The notes under the pieces were generated by a model. The model ran no database searches, was not told the DNA's origin, and saw only the letters and a program-made list of their open reading frames with translations. This document shows, one piece after another, positions 1 to 8,800 of a DNA stretch of 64,000 nucleotides (within the stretch, counting starts at the first letter, position 1; every line of letters starts with the position of its first letter). Source of the stretch: Candidatus Roseilinea sp. (lineage in GTDB: Bacteria; Chloroflexota; Anaerolineae; J036; Brachytrichaceae); assembly GCA_025998955.1 (NCBI GenBank), contig AP024676.1, forward strand, positions 434,001 to 498,000, given 5' to 3'. The translations under genes and the position numbers were made by a program.

Positions 1-627
1 GGTTTCGGGATAGAGCACATTGGGCGCGCGGTTGATCAACGTGCGCGCCGTGTTGACGGCCTCGGCAACGATCCGGCCGGCGCGCGCGCCGGCCTCAATC
101 TCGGCCAGTTTGCCGGCGTCGTACTCGACGACGATCAGTTCCTCGATCGCCTTGTTGTCGTCCTTCGACTTGTGCTCGCGAAACTGATATGCGCCCATCA
201 GCGCGCCCTCTACGCTGGCCTGTGCAGCTTGGCGCGGAGATAGCCCACCGATGCCGCTGCCGTGCACGATGGTCGCAACGCGCTTGCAGCCCAGATCGCG
301 CGCCTTGCGCACGGCCGAGCCGCTGGCCTGTCGCGCGCGGTCCGGCGTGAATGCTTCGCGCTTGCCCAGCCCAGCCACAATTACACGTGGCGCGGGGATC
401 AAGCCGTGGGTATACACCACGGCCACTTCGTTCAGCTTACCGGTGAAATCACCCAGTTGGATGAGCCGGCTGATCGCGCCGTTGCCCGGCATCCCGTCGG
501 ACGAGCCGAGTGCCGTGTCTACTGCGCCGGTTGCGCCGCCGGGCGTGGTCACGCCCTCGAAGAGATTGACGATGATCGCGTCGGCGGCGGTCGCCTGAAT
601 CTGCTTGTTGACTACGCTGACCTTCAT
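1..627 (-). CDS. pepA: Leucyl aminopeptidase (M17), N-terminal part, runs off the window
   Basis: The first 209 codons of a cytosol aminopeptidase of the M17/PepA family are visible; the gene continues in frame past the left edge. The start is the ATG reading MKVSVVNKQI. The N-terminal macro-like domain is recognisable by NLFEG, GAVD, GDFTGK and VAGLGK, followed by the helix AVRKARDLG and the linker TARTLINRAPN that leads into the catalytic domain. The two-metal site is outside the window, so activity cannot be judged. Family members remove N-terminal residues from peptides in the cytoplasm. It follows the uracil-DNA glycosylase gene on the same strand after 34 bp and is probably co-transcribed with it. 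An isoleucine- and alanine-rich N-terminus of this kind is normal for PepA. Confidence 0.9.
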   Translation of the reverse strand, partial: MKVSVVNKQIQATAADAIIVNLFEGVTTPGGATGAVDTALGSSDGMPGNGAISRLIQLGDFTGKLNEVAVVYTHGLIPAPRVIVAGLGKREAFTPDRARQASGSAVRKARDLGCKRVATIVHGSGIGGLSPRQAAQASVEGALMGAYQFREHKSKDDNKAIEELIVVEYDAGKLAEIEAGARAGRIVAEAVNTARTLINRAPNVLYPET

Positions 628-661
628 GATCGAGATTGTAGCGCCGGGTATGTTGTGCCGG

Positions 662-1387
662 CTACATGGGTAGCCCAGAGCACTGCCCTAGGCTACCTTG
701 TGCATCTCGTCGGTGCACCGCGCCGATCTCTGGTCCCTGAAATTGCTTCTGGCGGGCCTGCGATCCCCCATCTTGAAACGCACCCGTTTTCCCTTCTTCA
801 GCGTAGCGCTTCAGGAGCGCCAACGCCTGCGCCAATCGCTCGCGGTTGCGCGGATCGTTCGTCCAACGGCTGACGCCGCTGGGATGAGGCAGCGGCAGGA
901 TCGTGCGCCCGTCGCGCTCGAAGGCTTGCCCGATGGCAGCCGTGAAGTCTATGTCGTTACCCAGGAAGTGCGCCGTGGACACGCGCCCCACGGTCAGGAT
1001 GAGTTTTGGTTGTATGAGTGCCAGCTCACGCTCGAGGAAGGGACGACACAGCGCGCGTTCGCGCGCGGTAGGCACGCGATCACCCTGGCCGCCCGCCGGT
1101 CCGGGGTAGCACTTGGTGATCGCCGTGAAATACCACCGGGCGCGAAATTCATCTTCGCCGAATCCGGCTTGCGCCAGCCAGCGAAACAAGACGCGTCCGG
1201 CCTGCCCGCTGAACGGCTTCCCGCGCGAGCGCGCTGCCGCAGCCGGCGCCTGGCCCACCAGCATCATCTTCGGCCACGTTGCGGGCTGGTTGACGACCAC
1301 CGGCGACGGCTCGACGAAGAAGCCGGCCTCGGCGCAGGCACGGCAGGACGAAATTTCGACGTGCAGTTGCTTTAACGTCTCCAGCAT
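662..1387 (-). CDS. Uracil-DNA glycosylase, family 4/5 type with Fe-S cysteines
   Basis: The 241-residue protein matches the thermostable/Fe-S uracil-DNA glycosylases that excise uracil from DNA. Motif 1 is VGQAPA (residues 44-49), between the GEAPG of family 4 and the GLAPA of family 5, and motif 2 is LPHPSG (166-171). Four cysteines, C15, C18, C93 and C114, have the CxxC...C...C spacing expected for the 4Fe-4S cluster of these enzymes. The C-terminal 45 residues after the last conserved helix are low in similarity to anything I recognise. Its ATG overlaps the stop of the upstream endonuclease IV gene by one base, so the two base-excision enzymes are translationally coupled. Assignment to the superfamily is firm; whether it belongs to family 4 or 5 is not decided by eye. 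Confidence 0.88.
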   Translation of the reverse strand: MLETLKQLHVEISSCRACAEAGFFVEPSPVVVNQPATWPKMMLVGQAPAAAARSRGKPFSGQAGRVLFRWLAQAGFGEDEFRARWYFTAITKCYPGPAGGQGDRVPTARERALCRPFLERELALIQPKLILTVGRVSTAHFLGNDIDFTAAIGQAFERDGRTILPLPHPSGVSRWTNDPRNRERLAQALALLKRYAEEGKTGAFQDGGSQARQKQFQGPEIGAVHRRDAQGSLGQCSGLPM

Positions 1388-2283
1388 CAGGGCGTGGTTG
1401 CCGGCACCGGCCGGCGCTTTGCAGCCTTGAACGCGCGCGTATAGGTGCTCTGCATCAGCACGGCGTCTTCTTCCAGGTTGGGCGTTTCGCTGAGCACGCG
1501 TCCGGCCGCGCCCAGCTCGGCCAGCGCTTTGAACAGCGCTTTGTATTGGATGTCGGACTCGGCCAGGTTGAGGTGGTGCTTCTCGCCCTTGGCGGTGTAA
1601 GCGATGCCGCTAAAGTGGACGTGCATGTGCTTGAGCCCGCGCTCGCCCAGGCCGGCAGCGATCAACCGCAAGGCATCGGCGAATTCGTCATACGAGTTGA
1701 ACGAACCGTCGCCGGCCCGGGCGTGCAGATGGGCGAAGTCCACGCAAGGCAACACGTTCTCGATTTCGCGGCTCCAGTTGATGGTCTCCTCCAGCGTGCC
1801 GAGCATGGCGCTTTTGCCCATCGTCTCCGGCCGCAGGATGACGTTGACCTTCTCCTTCTTCAACGTCTCGACCACTTCGCTCAGGCGTTCGAGGCCGATG
1901 CGATAGGCGTCTTCGGGCGAGCGCTTCATGTAAGCGCCGGGGTGAAAGACGATATCGGTGGCGCCGGCCTTTGCGCCCGCGCGCGCTGCGGCCAGCAATC
2001 GTTCTCGACCGGCGGCCCACATCGCCGACGTGGCGTTCAGGTTGATGTAGTACGGCGCATGCACACTGATGGCCACGTCGTAGCGCTCCGCAGCTTCGCG
2101 GATACGCGCGCAGGCTTCATCGCTCACGCGCACGCTCTGCACCCAGGCCAATTCAAGAGCAGAGAGGCCTAACTCGCGGATGCGCTGGACGCCGCCGGCG
2201 CTGCCGCCGTTCTTCGGTGTGCTGAGCGGTGTGCCCACGGTGCCGAAGCGGAAGGGCAGGTCGAGGTGTGCGGCTTTGCTCAT
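1387..2283 (-). CDS. nfo: Endonuclease IV-like AP endonuclease (TIM barrel)
   Basis: A 298-residue TIM-barrel protein of the deoxyribonuclease IV/xylose isomerase-like family, which cleaves DNA at abasic sites using a metal cluster. Recognisable family blocks are SVHAPYYINLN, a VFHPGAY strand end, a Glu in the RPETMG strand, CVDFAHLHARAGD and the HVHFSG strand, with HHLNL near the end. The final Glu strand reads LSETPNLEEDA. A longer reading frame extends to 2358, but the added residues are low complexity (TPLTPRHPRHSND) and I prefer the ATG at 2283 (MSKAAHLDLPF). It heads an apparent nfo-udg-pepA transcription unit, pairing the glycosylase with the enzyme that processes its product. Confidence 0.8.
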   Translation of the reverse strand: MSKAAHLDLPFRFGTVGTPLSTPKNGGSAGGVQRIRELGLSALELAWVQSVRVSDEACARIREAAERYDVAISVHAPYYINLNATSAMWAAGRERLLAAARAGAKAGATDIVFHPGAYMKRSPEDAYRIGLERLSEVVETLKKEKVNVILRPETMGKSAMLGTLEETINWSREIENVLPCVDFAHLHARAGDGSFNSYDEFADALRLIAAGLGERGLKHMHVHFSGIAYTAKGEKHHLNLAESDIQYKALFKALAELGAAGRVLSETPNLEEDAVLMQSTYTRAFKAAKRRPVPATTP

Positions 2284-2372
2284 GGCAGAGATTGTAATGG
2301 GTGAGTTGTCGGCGGTGTCATTCGAGTGTCGTGGGTGTCGTGGTGTCAATGGCGTCAACGACGAGGTTAGCT

Positions 2373-2378
2373 TATCAT
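2373..2378 (+). promoter_or_regulatory. Possible -10 box of rnhB
   Basis: TATCAT lies 9 nt upstream of the rnhB ATG, which would place the transcript start at or very near the start codon. No convincing -35 box or ribosome binding site is seen. This is one of several such arrangements in the window. Confidence 0.3.
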
Positions 2379-2387
2379 CCTGCGGTC

Positions 2388-3047
2388 ATGCCCATCGTTC
2401 ATCAACGTTCTCCGTCGTTGCGCGAAGAGCGCGCGCTGCAGCGCGCCGGCCATCGCCTCATCGCCGGGGTAGACGAAGCCGGGCGTGGCGCTTGGGCCGG
2501 GCCGGTGGTCGCAGCTGCTGTCATTTTGCCTTTCGATCGGCGCACGTCAGCTCTGCTGCGCGGCGTGAACGACTCTAAGCAGCTCACGCCGGCGCAGCGC
2601 GTCGCCTTGCGTGAGCGCATCGAGCGCGTCGCGCTGGACTGTTCGGTCGGTAGCGCCAGCAGCGCCGAGGTTGACGCGCTCGGCATCGTTGCCGCCACCC
2701 GGCTGGCGATGATGCGCGCCGTCGTCGGGTTGCGGCTTGCGCCGGACGCACTGCTGATTGACGCCGTTGCGCTGCCGGAACTGCCCGTAGTCCAACACGC
2801 CTTCGATCACGCCGACGCGATTAGCTTGTCCGTCGCCGCAGCGTCCATCCTGGCCAAGACGGCGCGCGATGCGATCATGTGCGCCTTAGATGCGTCGGCC
2901 GTCGGCTATGGCTTTGCCGGCCACAAGGGCTATGGCACCCGCGCACACGCCGAGGCGTTGGCTCGGCTTGGCCCGTGCTGGGCACACCGTCGCACCTTCA
3001 AGCCGGTCGCCTCGCTCCGCTCCCGACTCCTTACTACCACTCTCTAA
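2388..3047 (+). CDS. rnhB: Ribonuclease HII
   Basis: A 219-residue RNase HII, which cuts RNA in RNA-DNA hybrids and at single ribonucleotides in DNA. The hallmark DEAGRG motif sits at residues 29-34 and the later acidic residues are in LLIDAVALP and HADAIS, followed by the AAASILAKTARD helix and the GHKGYGT loop, all in family order. The reading frame is open upstream to 2301, but family comparison and the sequence context favour the ATG at 2388. There is no Shine-Dalgarno; a TATCAT box lies 9 nt before the ATG, so the transcript may be leaderless. It is divergent from the nfo-udg operon, giving a repair-themed gene group. Confidence 0.92.
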   Translation: MPIVHQRSPSLREERALQRAGHRLIAGVDEAGRGAWAGPVVAAAVILPFDRRTSALLRGVNDSKQLTPAQRVALRERIERVALDCSVGSASSAEVDALGIVAATRLAMMRAVVGLRLAPDALLIDAVALPELPVVQHAFDHADAISLSVAAASILAKTARDAIMCALDASAVGYGFAGHKGYGTRAHAEALARLGPCWAHRRTFKPVASLRSRLLTTTL

Positions 3048-3107
3048 TCTCCCGATCTCCAATTCCTAAATCTGACTTCTGACCCCTGATCCCCGATCCC
3101 TGAAACC
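3048..3107. repeat. Stuttering CT-rich short-word repeat between rnhB and the TauE-like gene
   Basis: The spacer is built of variants of a word of about eight bases resembling ATCTCCAA and CCCTGATC, repeated with drift. On the opposite strand these are the GAGATTGG-like words seen at 25,870, 49,070 and other places. There is no obvious ribosome binding site inside it. Confidence 0.5.
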
Positions 3108-3878
3108 ATGTCCTTCACACTCGAACAATGGCTGCTCGGCGCGCTCGCTGCGTTGCTGATCGGCTTCTCGAAGACCGGCGTGCCCGGCGTCGGCATTCTG
3201 GTGGTGCCCTTGATGGCGATCGTCTTTCAGGACCGCGCTGCCGTCGGAACGACGGTGCTGTTGTTGATCTTCGCCGATCTCTTCGCAGTGTATTGGTATC
3301 GCCGCTACACGCGTTGGGATAAGTTGTTGCAGTTGATGCCGTGGGTCGCCGTGGGCATGCTGGCCGGCATGGTGACCTTGTTCCTCGTCGGCGAAGATGC
3401 CCACGGTCGCGATCAAATCAACGTGTGGATCGGCGTATTGGTGCTCGTCATGCTGGCGGTCTATCTGGCCCGGCTGAGGTGGGGCGACCGGCTGCAGCCC
3501 TCGTCGCAAGCAGGGCTTGTCGCGACCGGCAGCGCCGCCGGCTTTGCCACCACCGTGTCGAACGCCGCCGGCCCGATCATGACTATCTACATGACCAGCC
3601 TGGGGTTGCCCAAGCATGAGTTCATGGGCACGACGGCCTGGTACTTCCTCATCTTCAACGTCGTCAAAGTGCCGCTCTATCTGATCGTGATGGCACTGAC
3701 ACCGGAGCGTCCCTTGTTCACGAGCGAAGGGCTGATCTTTGATGCGGCGATGCTGCCGGTAATCATCGTCGGCGTGGTGGCCGGTCGCTGGGTGTTGCCG
3801 CGTGTCCCGCAAGGCGTGTTCAACAGTTTGGCGCTTGGCTTGGCTGCAGTCGCGGCGCTACGCCTGATCTGCGGGTGA
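3108..3878 (+). CDS. TauE/SafE-family sulfite/organosulfonate exporter-like permease
   Basis: A 256-residue integral membrane protein with about eight hydrophobic segments in two similar halves, typical of the TauE/SafE (DUF81) family. Both halves start with the characteristic small-residue helix: IGFSKTGVPGVG near residue 20, and ATGSAAGFATTVSNAAGP near residue 140. The family moves sulfite, sulfonates or related small anions across the inner membrane; the substrate here cannot be deduced. The gene stands alone, 60 bp after rnhB, and the spacer consists of a stuttering run of CT-rich words related to repeats described elsewhere in this annotation. Confidence 0.85.
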   Translation: MSFTLEQWLLGALAALLIGFSKTGVPGVGILVVPLMAIVFQDRAAVGTTVLLLIFADLFAVYWYRRYTRWDKLLQLMPWVAVGMLAGMVTLFLVGEDAHGRDQINVWIGVLVLVMLAVYLARLRWGDRLQPSSQAGLVATGSAAGFATTVSNAAGPIMTIYMTSLGLPKHEFMGTTAWYFLIFNVVKVPLYLIVMALTPERPLFTSEGLIFDAAMLPVIIVGVVAGRWVLPRVPQGVFNSLALGLAAVAALRLICG

Positions 3879-4083
3879 ATGGGTCATTTTCTGCTTGCAA
3901 TCTCATAGCCAATACTGTTACGATGTGCCAAAATCTTGCGTAAAATAAGCTCGGTGGAGCTTGACCGGGAATTCCATCATCGCTTTGCCCACCATCAACC
4001 GGCCAAAGTGCGTGTCTCGGTCTCCGCGTTGCATGGGCAATCCGCAGTGCAGCGCGTGTTGGATAGATCACCTAGGGGGAGCT

Positions 4084-5817
4084 ATGAATCTCAAGCAGCA
4101 TATCCTTCGCCCGGTCGTGGCGGGGATGTTGGCCTGCGTTGCCGCAGCGTGGGTCGCATCGCCGGCGCGCCAAGTCCACGCGACTACGGACTGGTATGTA
4201 TCCACTGCCGGCTCGGATGCGCCGGGCTGTGGCTCACCGGCCAACCCATGCCGGTCCATCACCTACGTCCTGACGAACGTGCCCGACTTCGCCGACGGCG
4301 ACGTGATCCGCGTTAGCGGAACACTCTCTGAGAACGTGCACCTCAACCGTTCTGCGGTAGTCGTGGGGCAGACGTCCGACGCGACCATCCAGGCTTCCGG
4401 CGTCGGCAGCGTGATCCGCGTCTCTGCGGGGGTGAGTGTGACGCTCAGTGGGTTGACGATCAGAAACGGCAATGCCGATGACGGCGGCGGCATTCGCAAC
4501 GAGGGCACGCTCATCGCCAACCATGTGGTCGTCACTGCCAATCTGGCATCTAACACCGGCGGCGGCATCTACAACGCCGGCACGCTGACAATGACCCATG
4601 GCAGGATCACCGACAACCGAGTGGCGAGTGGAGGTGTAGCCGGCGGCGGCATCGAGAACACCGGCGAATTGTTCTTGTCGGATACCGTCGTCGAGCACAA
4701 CAAAGGCGCTATCTACGGCGGCGGCATTGAAAATTTCGGCGGCCAGGCCAGTCTGGTCCGCGTGGCCATTCGCAAGAATGAGGCGGCCAGCGGCGCCGGC
4801 ATCGAGAACGGCAGTGGTGGCTTGCTTGTCGTCGAGGCTTCGGCCGTTATCGAGAACGCTGCCAGCAACCAGGGCGGAGGGATCAACAACAGCGGCGCAC
4901 TGGTGTTGCGCAACGTCACGCTGAGCGGAAACTCATTATTGGCCGGGCCAGGGGCGGGACTGCAAAATACGAGCGGCGGGAGCGCTTCGCTCAGCTTCGT
5001 CTCCATCGTCAGCAACACCATCAAGAACATATCGGGCGCCGACGCGAGCGGGCTGTCCGCTGTCGGTAGCGCTGTCGCGCTGACTGCGACGGTGATCGCC
5101 TACAACGCAGCCAAGAATTGCCACGCCGGTAGCGGTGGCGTATTCCAGTCCTTCAACTACAACGTCAGCAGTGATGGTCAGTGCGGCTTTCTCACCCAGC
5201 CACAAGACGCATCCAATGTGAACCCGAAGCTGGCACCGCTGAAGTTCGGGAGCGGCACGTACACTCACGCGCCGCTGCAGGGCAGTCCATTGCTCGACGT
5301 CGTACCCCCTGGGGCGTGCTTGTCCGTGGATCAGCGCGGCGTGGCCCGACCGCAGGGAGCGAAATGCGACGTCGGCGCACACGAAGCGACGGCCACCGAA
5401 CTCAACTCGGCCGATCTTGAGATCACTACGGCCGCGCCGGCCTCCGTGCCTCGATCCAGCAATTACACGATCGCATTGCAGGTGCGGAACTTCGGCCCGA
5501 ACGACGCGCAGAGCCCGGTCGTCTCGACCACGCTGCCATCGGATGCCCAATTCATCAGCGCAGGGGGCGACGATTGGTCGTGTGGGCTGAGCGGCGTCAT
5601 GCTCACGTGCAACTACCAGCCCTCGCACATGCCCGTTGGCTTGGCGCCTGTTATCATCATCGCCCTAAAGGCACCCGTGAACGAGATGACGCTGACGGCG
5701 ACGTCGGTCGTGAGCACGCTCAGCACCGACCCCGATCTGAACAACAACACCGTCACGGCGACCAGCTCGGTCGTCATCACAGACAGTAAGGTGTATATGC
5801 CCATCGTCCGGCGCTAG
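4084..5817 (+). CDS. Secreted right-handed beta-helix protein with DUF11-like domain and C-terminal PIVRR tail
   Basis: A 577-residue exported protein. The ATG at 4084 follows a GGGGGA ribosome binding site and opens a typical signal peptide (MNLKQHILRP, hydrophobic core, cleavage near VHA). Residues about 30-400 form repeated GGGI-x-N units (GGGIRNEG, GGGIYNAG, GGGIENTG, GGGIENFG), the rungs of a parallel beta-helix of the polymorphic outer-membrane/pectate-lyase-like kind. Near the end of this part a CLSVDQRGVARPQG segment and DVGAHE match the common end of choice-of-anchor proteins. A DUF11-type Ig-like domain follows (SNYTIALQVRNFGPNDAQ). The extreme C-terminus is VYMPIVRR, almost the same as in two other secreted proteins here. 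Probable surface or extracellular protein; ligand unknown. Confidence 0.82.
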   Translation: MNLKQHILRPVVAGMLACVAAAWVASPARQVHATTDWYVSTAGSDAPGCGSPANPCRSITYVLTNVPDFADGDVIRVSGTLSENVHLNRSAVVVGQTSDATIQASGVGSVIRVSAGVSVTLSGLTIRNGNADDGGGIRNEGTLIANHVVVTANLASNTGGGIYNAGTLTMTHGRITDNRVASGGVAGGGIENTGELFLSDTVVEHNKGAIYGGGIENFGGQASLVRVAIRKNEAASGAGIENGSGGLLVVEASAVIENAASNQGGGINNSGALVLRNVTLSGNSLLAGPGAGLQNTSGGSASLSFVSIVSNTIKNISGADASGLSAVGSAVALTATVIAYNAAKNCHAGSGGVFQSFNYNVSSDGQCGFLTQPQDASNVNPKLAPLKFGSGTYTHAPLQGSPLLDVVPPGACLSVDQRGVARPQGAKCDVGAHEATATELNSADLEITTAAPASVPRSSNYTIALQVRNFGPNDAQSPVVSTTLPSDAQFISAGGDDWSCGLSGVMLTCNYQPSHMPVGLAPVIIIALKAPVNEMTLTATSVVSTLSTDPDLNNNTVTATSSVVITDSKVYMPIVRR

Positions 5818-5825
5818 TGCCGCGC

Positions 5826-5868
5826 AGAGGCGCGACGTTACCCTCATGGGCCTGCACGTCACGCCTCT
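5826..5868. terminator. Hairpin between two convergent genes
   Basis: Arms of 13 nt (5826-5838 and 5856-5868, AGAGGCGCGACGT against its complement) pair at 12 of 13 positions around a 17-nt loop. The hairpin is centred between the stop of the beta-helix protein and the stop of the subtilase and could terminate both. There is no T-tract. Confidence 0.5.
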
Positions 5869-5895
5869 GGTGAGAGCGAACAACCGGCGGCGGAA

Positions 5896-8800
5896 CTAGC
5901 GCCGTGCCATGAACGGTAGGTGCAGCTCGTAGGTGTCTGGCGCGATCCACAGCGTAGCCGGTGCGACACGACCGAAGCCGTCGTCCAAGCGCGCATCGAG
6001 TAGGAAGCCGTGCGGCGGCCAGGCATCCAGCGGCGGCAGCCGTGTTGCGAAGCGAATCTCCACCTCGCTGCCGGACGAGAGCGCGCCACGCCAGATCAAC
6101 TGCGCACCTTCGCGCCGGAGCGTTCCCGCGCTGGCGGTGTGGGTGATCAGCGCCGGGAAGGTTAGGCTGGTCGGCAGCGTGAGGGTGATCGTCGCCTGCG
6201 GCGCGGAGATCTTGCCGGCGTTCACAGCGCGCAACGCAGCAGTCATCGGGCGATTCCACTGCAGCGGTGCCGATTGCACTTGTAGCGCGCCGCGCAAGAA
6301 GGGTGCGTTGGCGCGCACGACCGCGGCGCGCGTGAAGTGCAGCCCCACGTCGTTCATGCGGATGCGCGCCGTCGCCGTGAGCGGTGTCCCGACGCCTGCA
6401 GCGTCAACGCGCGCCGCGAAGGTCCACATGAACACGTCGCCAGGGCGCACTTCTCCGGTCCATGTGCCGGCCTGTTGCCCGCCGGCGTTGGGGAGCGATG
6501 AAGATACGATCGTCAGGCCGTCCGAGACGCTCACCTGTATGGAGACCGAATGGCGATCGGCAGAGCGAGACAGCGGCGGCGGGAAGATCGCATCGGCGCG
6601 CAGTGTCAATGTGAAGTGCACGGTCTCTCCGGCGCGCGCGCCAGGCCAGTCTGCAATGAGTGCCGACTGGCCCAGCGGCGACAGCCAGCCGACGATGCGA
6701 TTCATCAACTCGATGCGGCTGGGCTCCGGCAGCGCCTCGAAGGCGAACGGCATGAACACCGTGCGCCAAATCGGCGATTGCGGCCCAATGGCTGGGTCGC
6801 GCGCGTTGCTGCGCGCCAGTCCAAGCGGCTGGCCGCTGTCTCCGCGCAGGATCGCCTGGGCACCGTTGACCGGCTGCACGGCGCTGCTCAAGTTCCAGTT
6901 GTAAGGGAAGGGCAGCAGCGATCCGCCGGGCACGTCGTCACCCAGCACCGTGCCCGACAGGCCGACCACGTTGGACGTCACATCGTCATAGTCAATCGCG
7001 CCGGCGCCCAGGTAGGTGCGCACGAACGGGCTGAGGCCGGTGTAGGCCAGCGCGGCCTGGGAAGTGAAGAACAGCCGCCCGCCGCCGTCCAGATATCGCT
7101 GCAGCACGCGCTCTTCTTCGGGTTTGAGCGGATCGAACCAGTCATAGCCGTTGTACCAAATCACGATGGGATATCGCTGTAACGTCGTGATGGATGGTGA
7201 ATCGGTGATGGCCGTGCTCCACTTCAAGTCCCAGTGATCGGCTGCGTTGCCCATCGCTGCCAGCGCGCCCAGGTAATCGGCCTCGCGCGAGAAGAAACGC
7301 TCATCGTCCACCAGCAGGATACCGGCCGGCGTCTTGCTGGTGAAGGTGAGCGTGGCGCGATAGTCCGGCGCAGCTTGCAGATAGCTCGTCAAGGTAATCA
7401 CGTCGCTGGCGTTCCAGCCCGCCGTCGCCGGCACGTTCACCGTCATCGTCACCAGCGCCGTCGCGCAGGGCGTCAGCGTCACACTGGTGCTACTCAGTCG
7501 GGTCTCCCAGCGGTTGCCGCCGGTCTCCAGCAGGATCGTCTGCGCCGTTCCGCCATCGCCGGTGTTGCGCACGCGCACCACGTGCGTGATCGTGCTGCCG
7601 GGCGGACCAATGCCGGCCGGCGTCAAATAACCGTCGCGCGAGAGCATCTCCACTCCGAACGCCGGTCTCGGCGCGACGAACGCATTGAGCGTGCGGCTGA
7701 TGATCTCCGCGCGCTCACCGACCGAAGCGATGGCTTCCAGCCCGAATGCATAGTAGGCCGACCGCCACTTCGAGCACTGTGCAGCCCACACCCCCGCGCC
7801 GCCGATGCCGGTTGGGTCGTCACCGATAGCGTTGGTGTATTTGCCGATCAGTTGGCCGTTGTCCGGACGGAACACGGTGACCAAGTCCGGCTCCAGCGCG
7901 CCGGCGATCTGGGTGAACGTGATCGTCTTCCCTTCCAGGGGCCCGTCGGGTACACCAACGACGACGCTGGCTGCGAAGTTCTTGGCCTTGTATTGGGCGT
8001 TCACGCGGGCGAAGTAAGGGTGGTAGACGAAGTTGCCGCCGCCGTCGTAGAACGCCACGCTCTGGCCGGTGAGCAGCAGGTTGCGCCCGGCGGCTAAGTA
8101 GCGCGACATCACATCGCTCGCGCCGACTACGCCCGGCGCATCGAACGGCGCGCTCCAGATCACCGTGTCGTATTGCAAGAGCTGCGTGATCGTCGGCGTG
8201 TCTTGGGGGACTTTCTTCACCCGATACTCGTCGTAACCGAGCCGAAGCGCGTCGAGCGCCTCACGATAGGCGGGTGCGGCGCTGCCGTAATAGAACGCGC
8301 CGGAATCCACGAAGGCGATGCGCTGCGTGGGTTCCAAGAAGAAGTCCACGTCCACCAGCGCGCCGTTGCTAATGGCAACGGTGCGGGTCTGCACCAGGTA
8401 GCCGGCGGTGCGCGCTTCGAGCACATAGACGCCGGTCGGCAGGTCAAGCGCGTACCGACATGGCAGGCAGTTGTTGTTGGAGATGGAGAACTTCGGCGTG
8501 CCCAGCGCACGCACGGTGGCCGTGATGTAGCCGCCCGTCCGCGCGTCGCGCACGACGCCGCGCACGCTGCCGGAAGGCTGATAAGTGAGGGCGAGGTTGA
8601 TATTGACGGCGCTGCCGTTCGCCACCAATCGCGCAGGCGACGTGGCGGTGAAGTAGCCGAACGCACCGGCCTCGATGCTGTAGAGGCCGCCCGGCACGCG
8701 CAACACGTAGTCGCCGTTTGTGTCGGTCTCGGCCTGCGCCCACAGCCCATTCGCCTGGTTCCGGGCGATCACCGTCGCGCCGCCGATCGGTTGCGCGCCG

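Noticed and set aside
3879-4083. Riboswitch (cyclic-di-GMP type) ahead of the beta-helix gene
   Set aside because: Some GC-rich pairing exists but the conserved GEMM core and tetraloop-receptor pattern are not visible on either strand.
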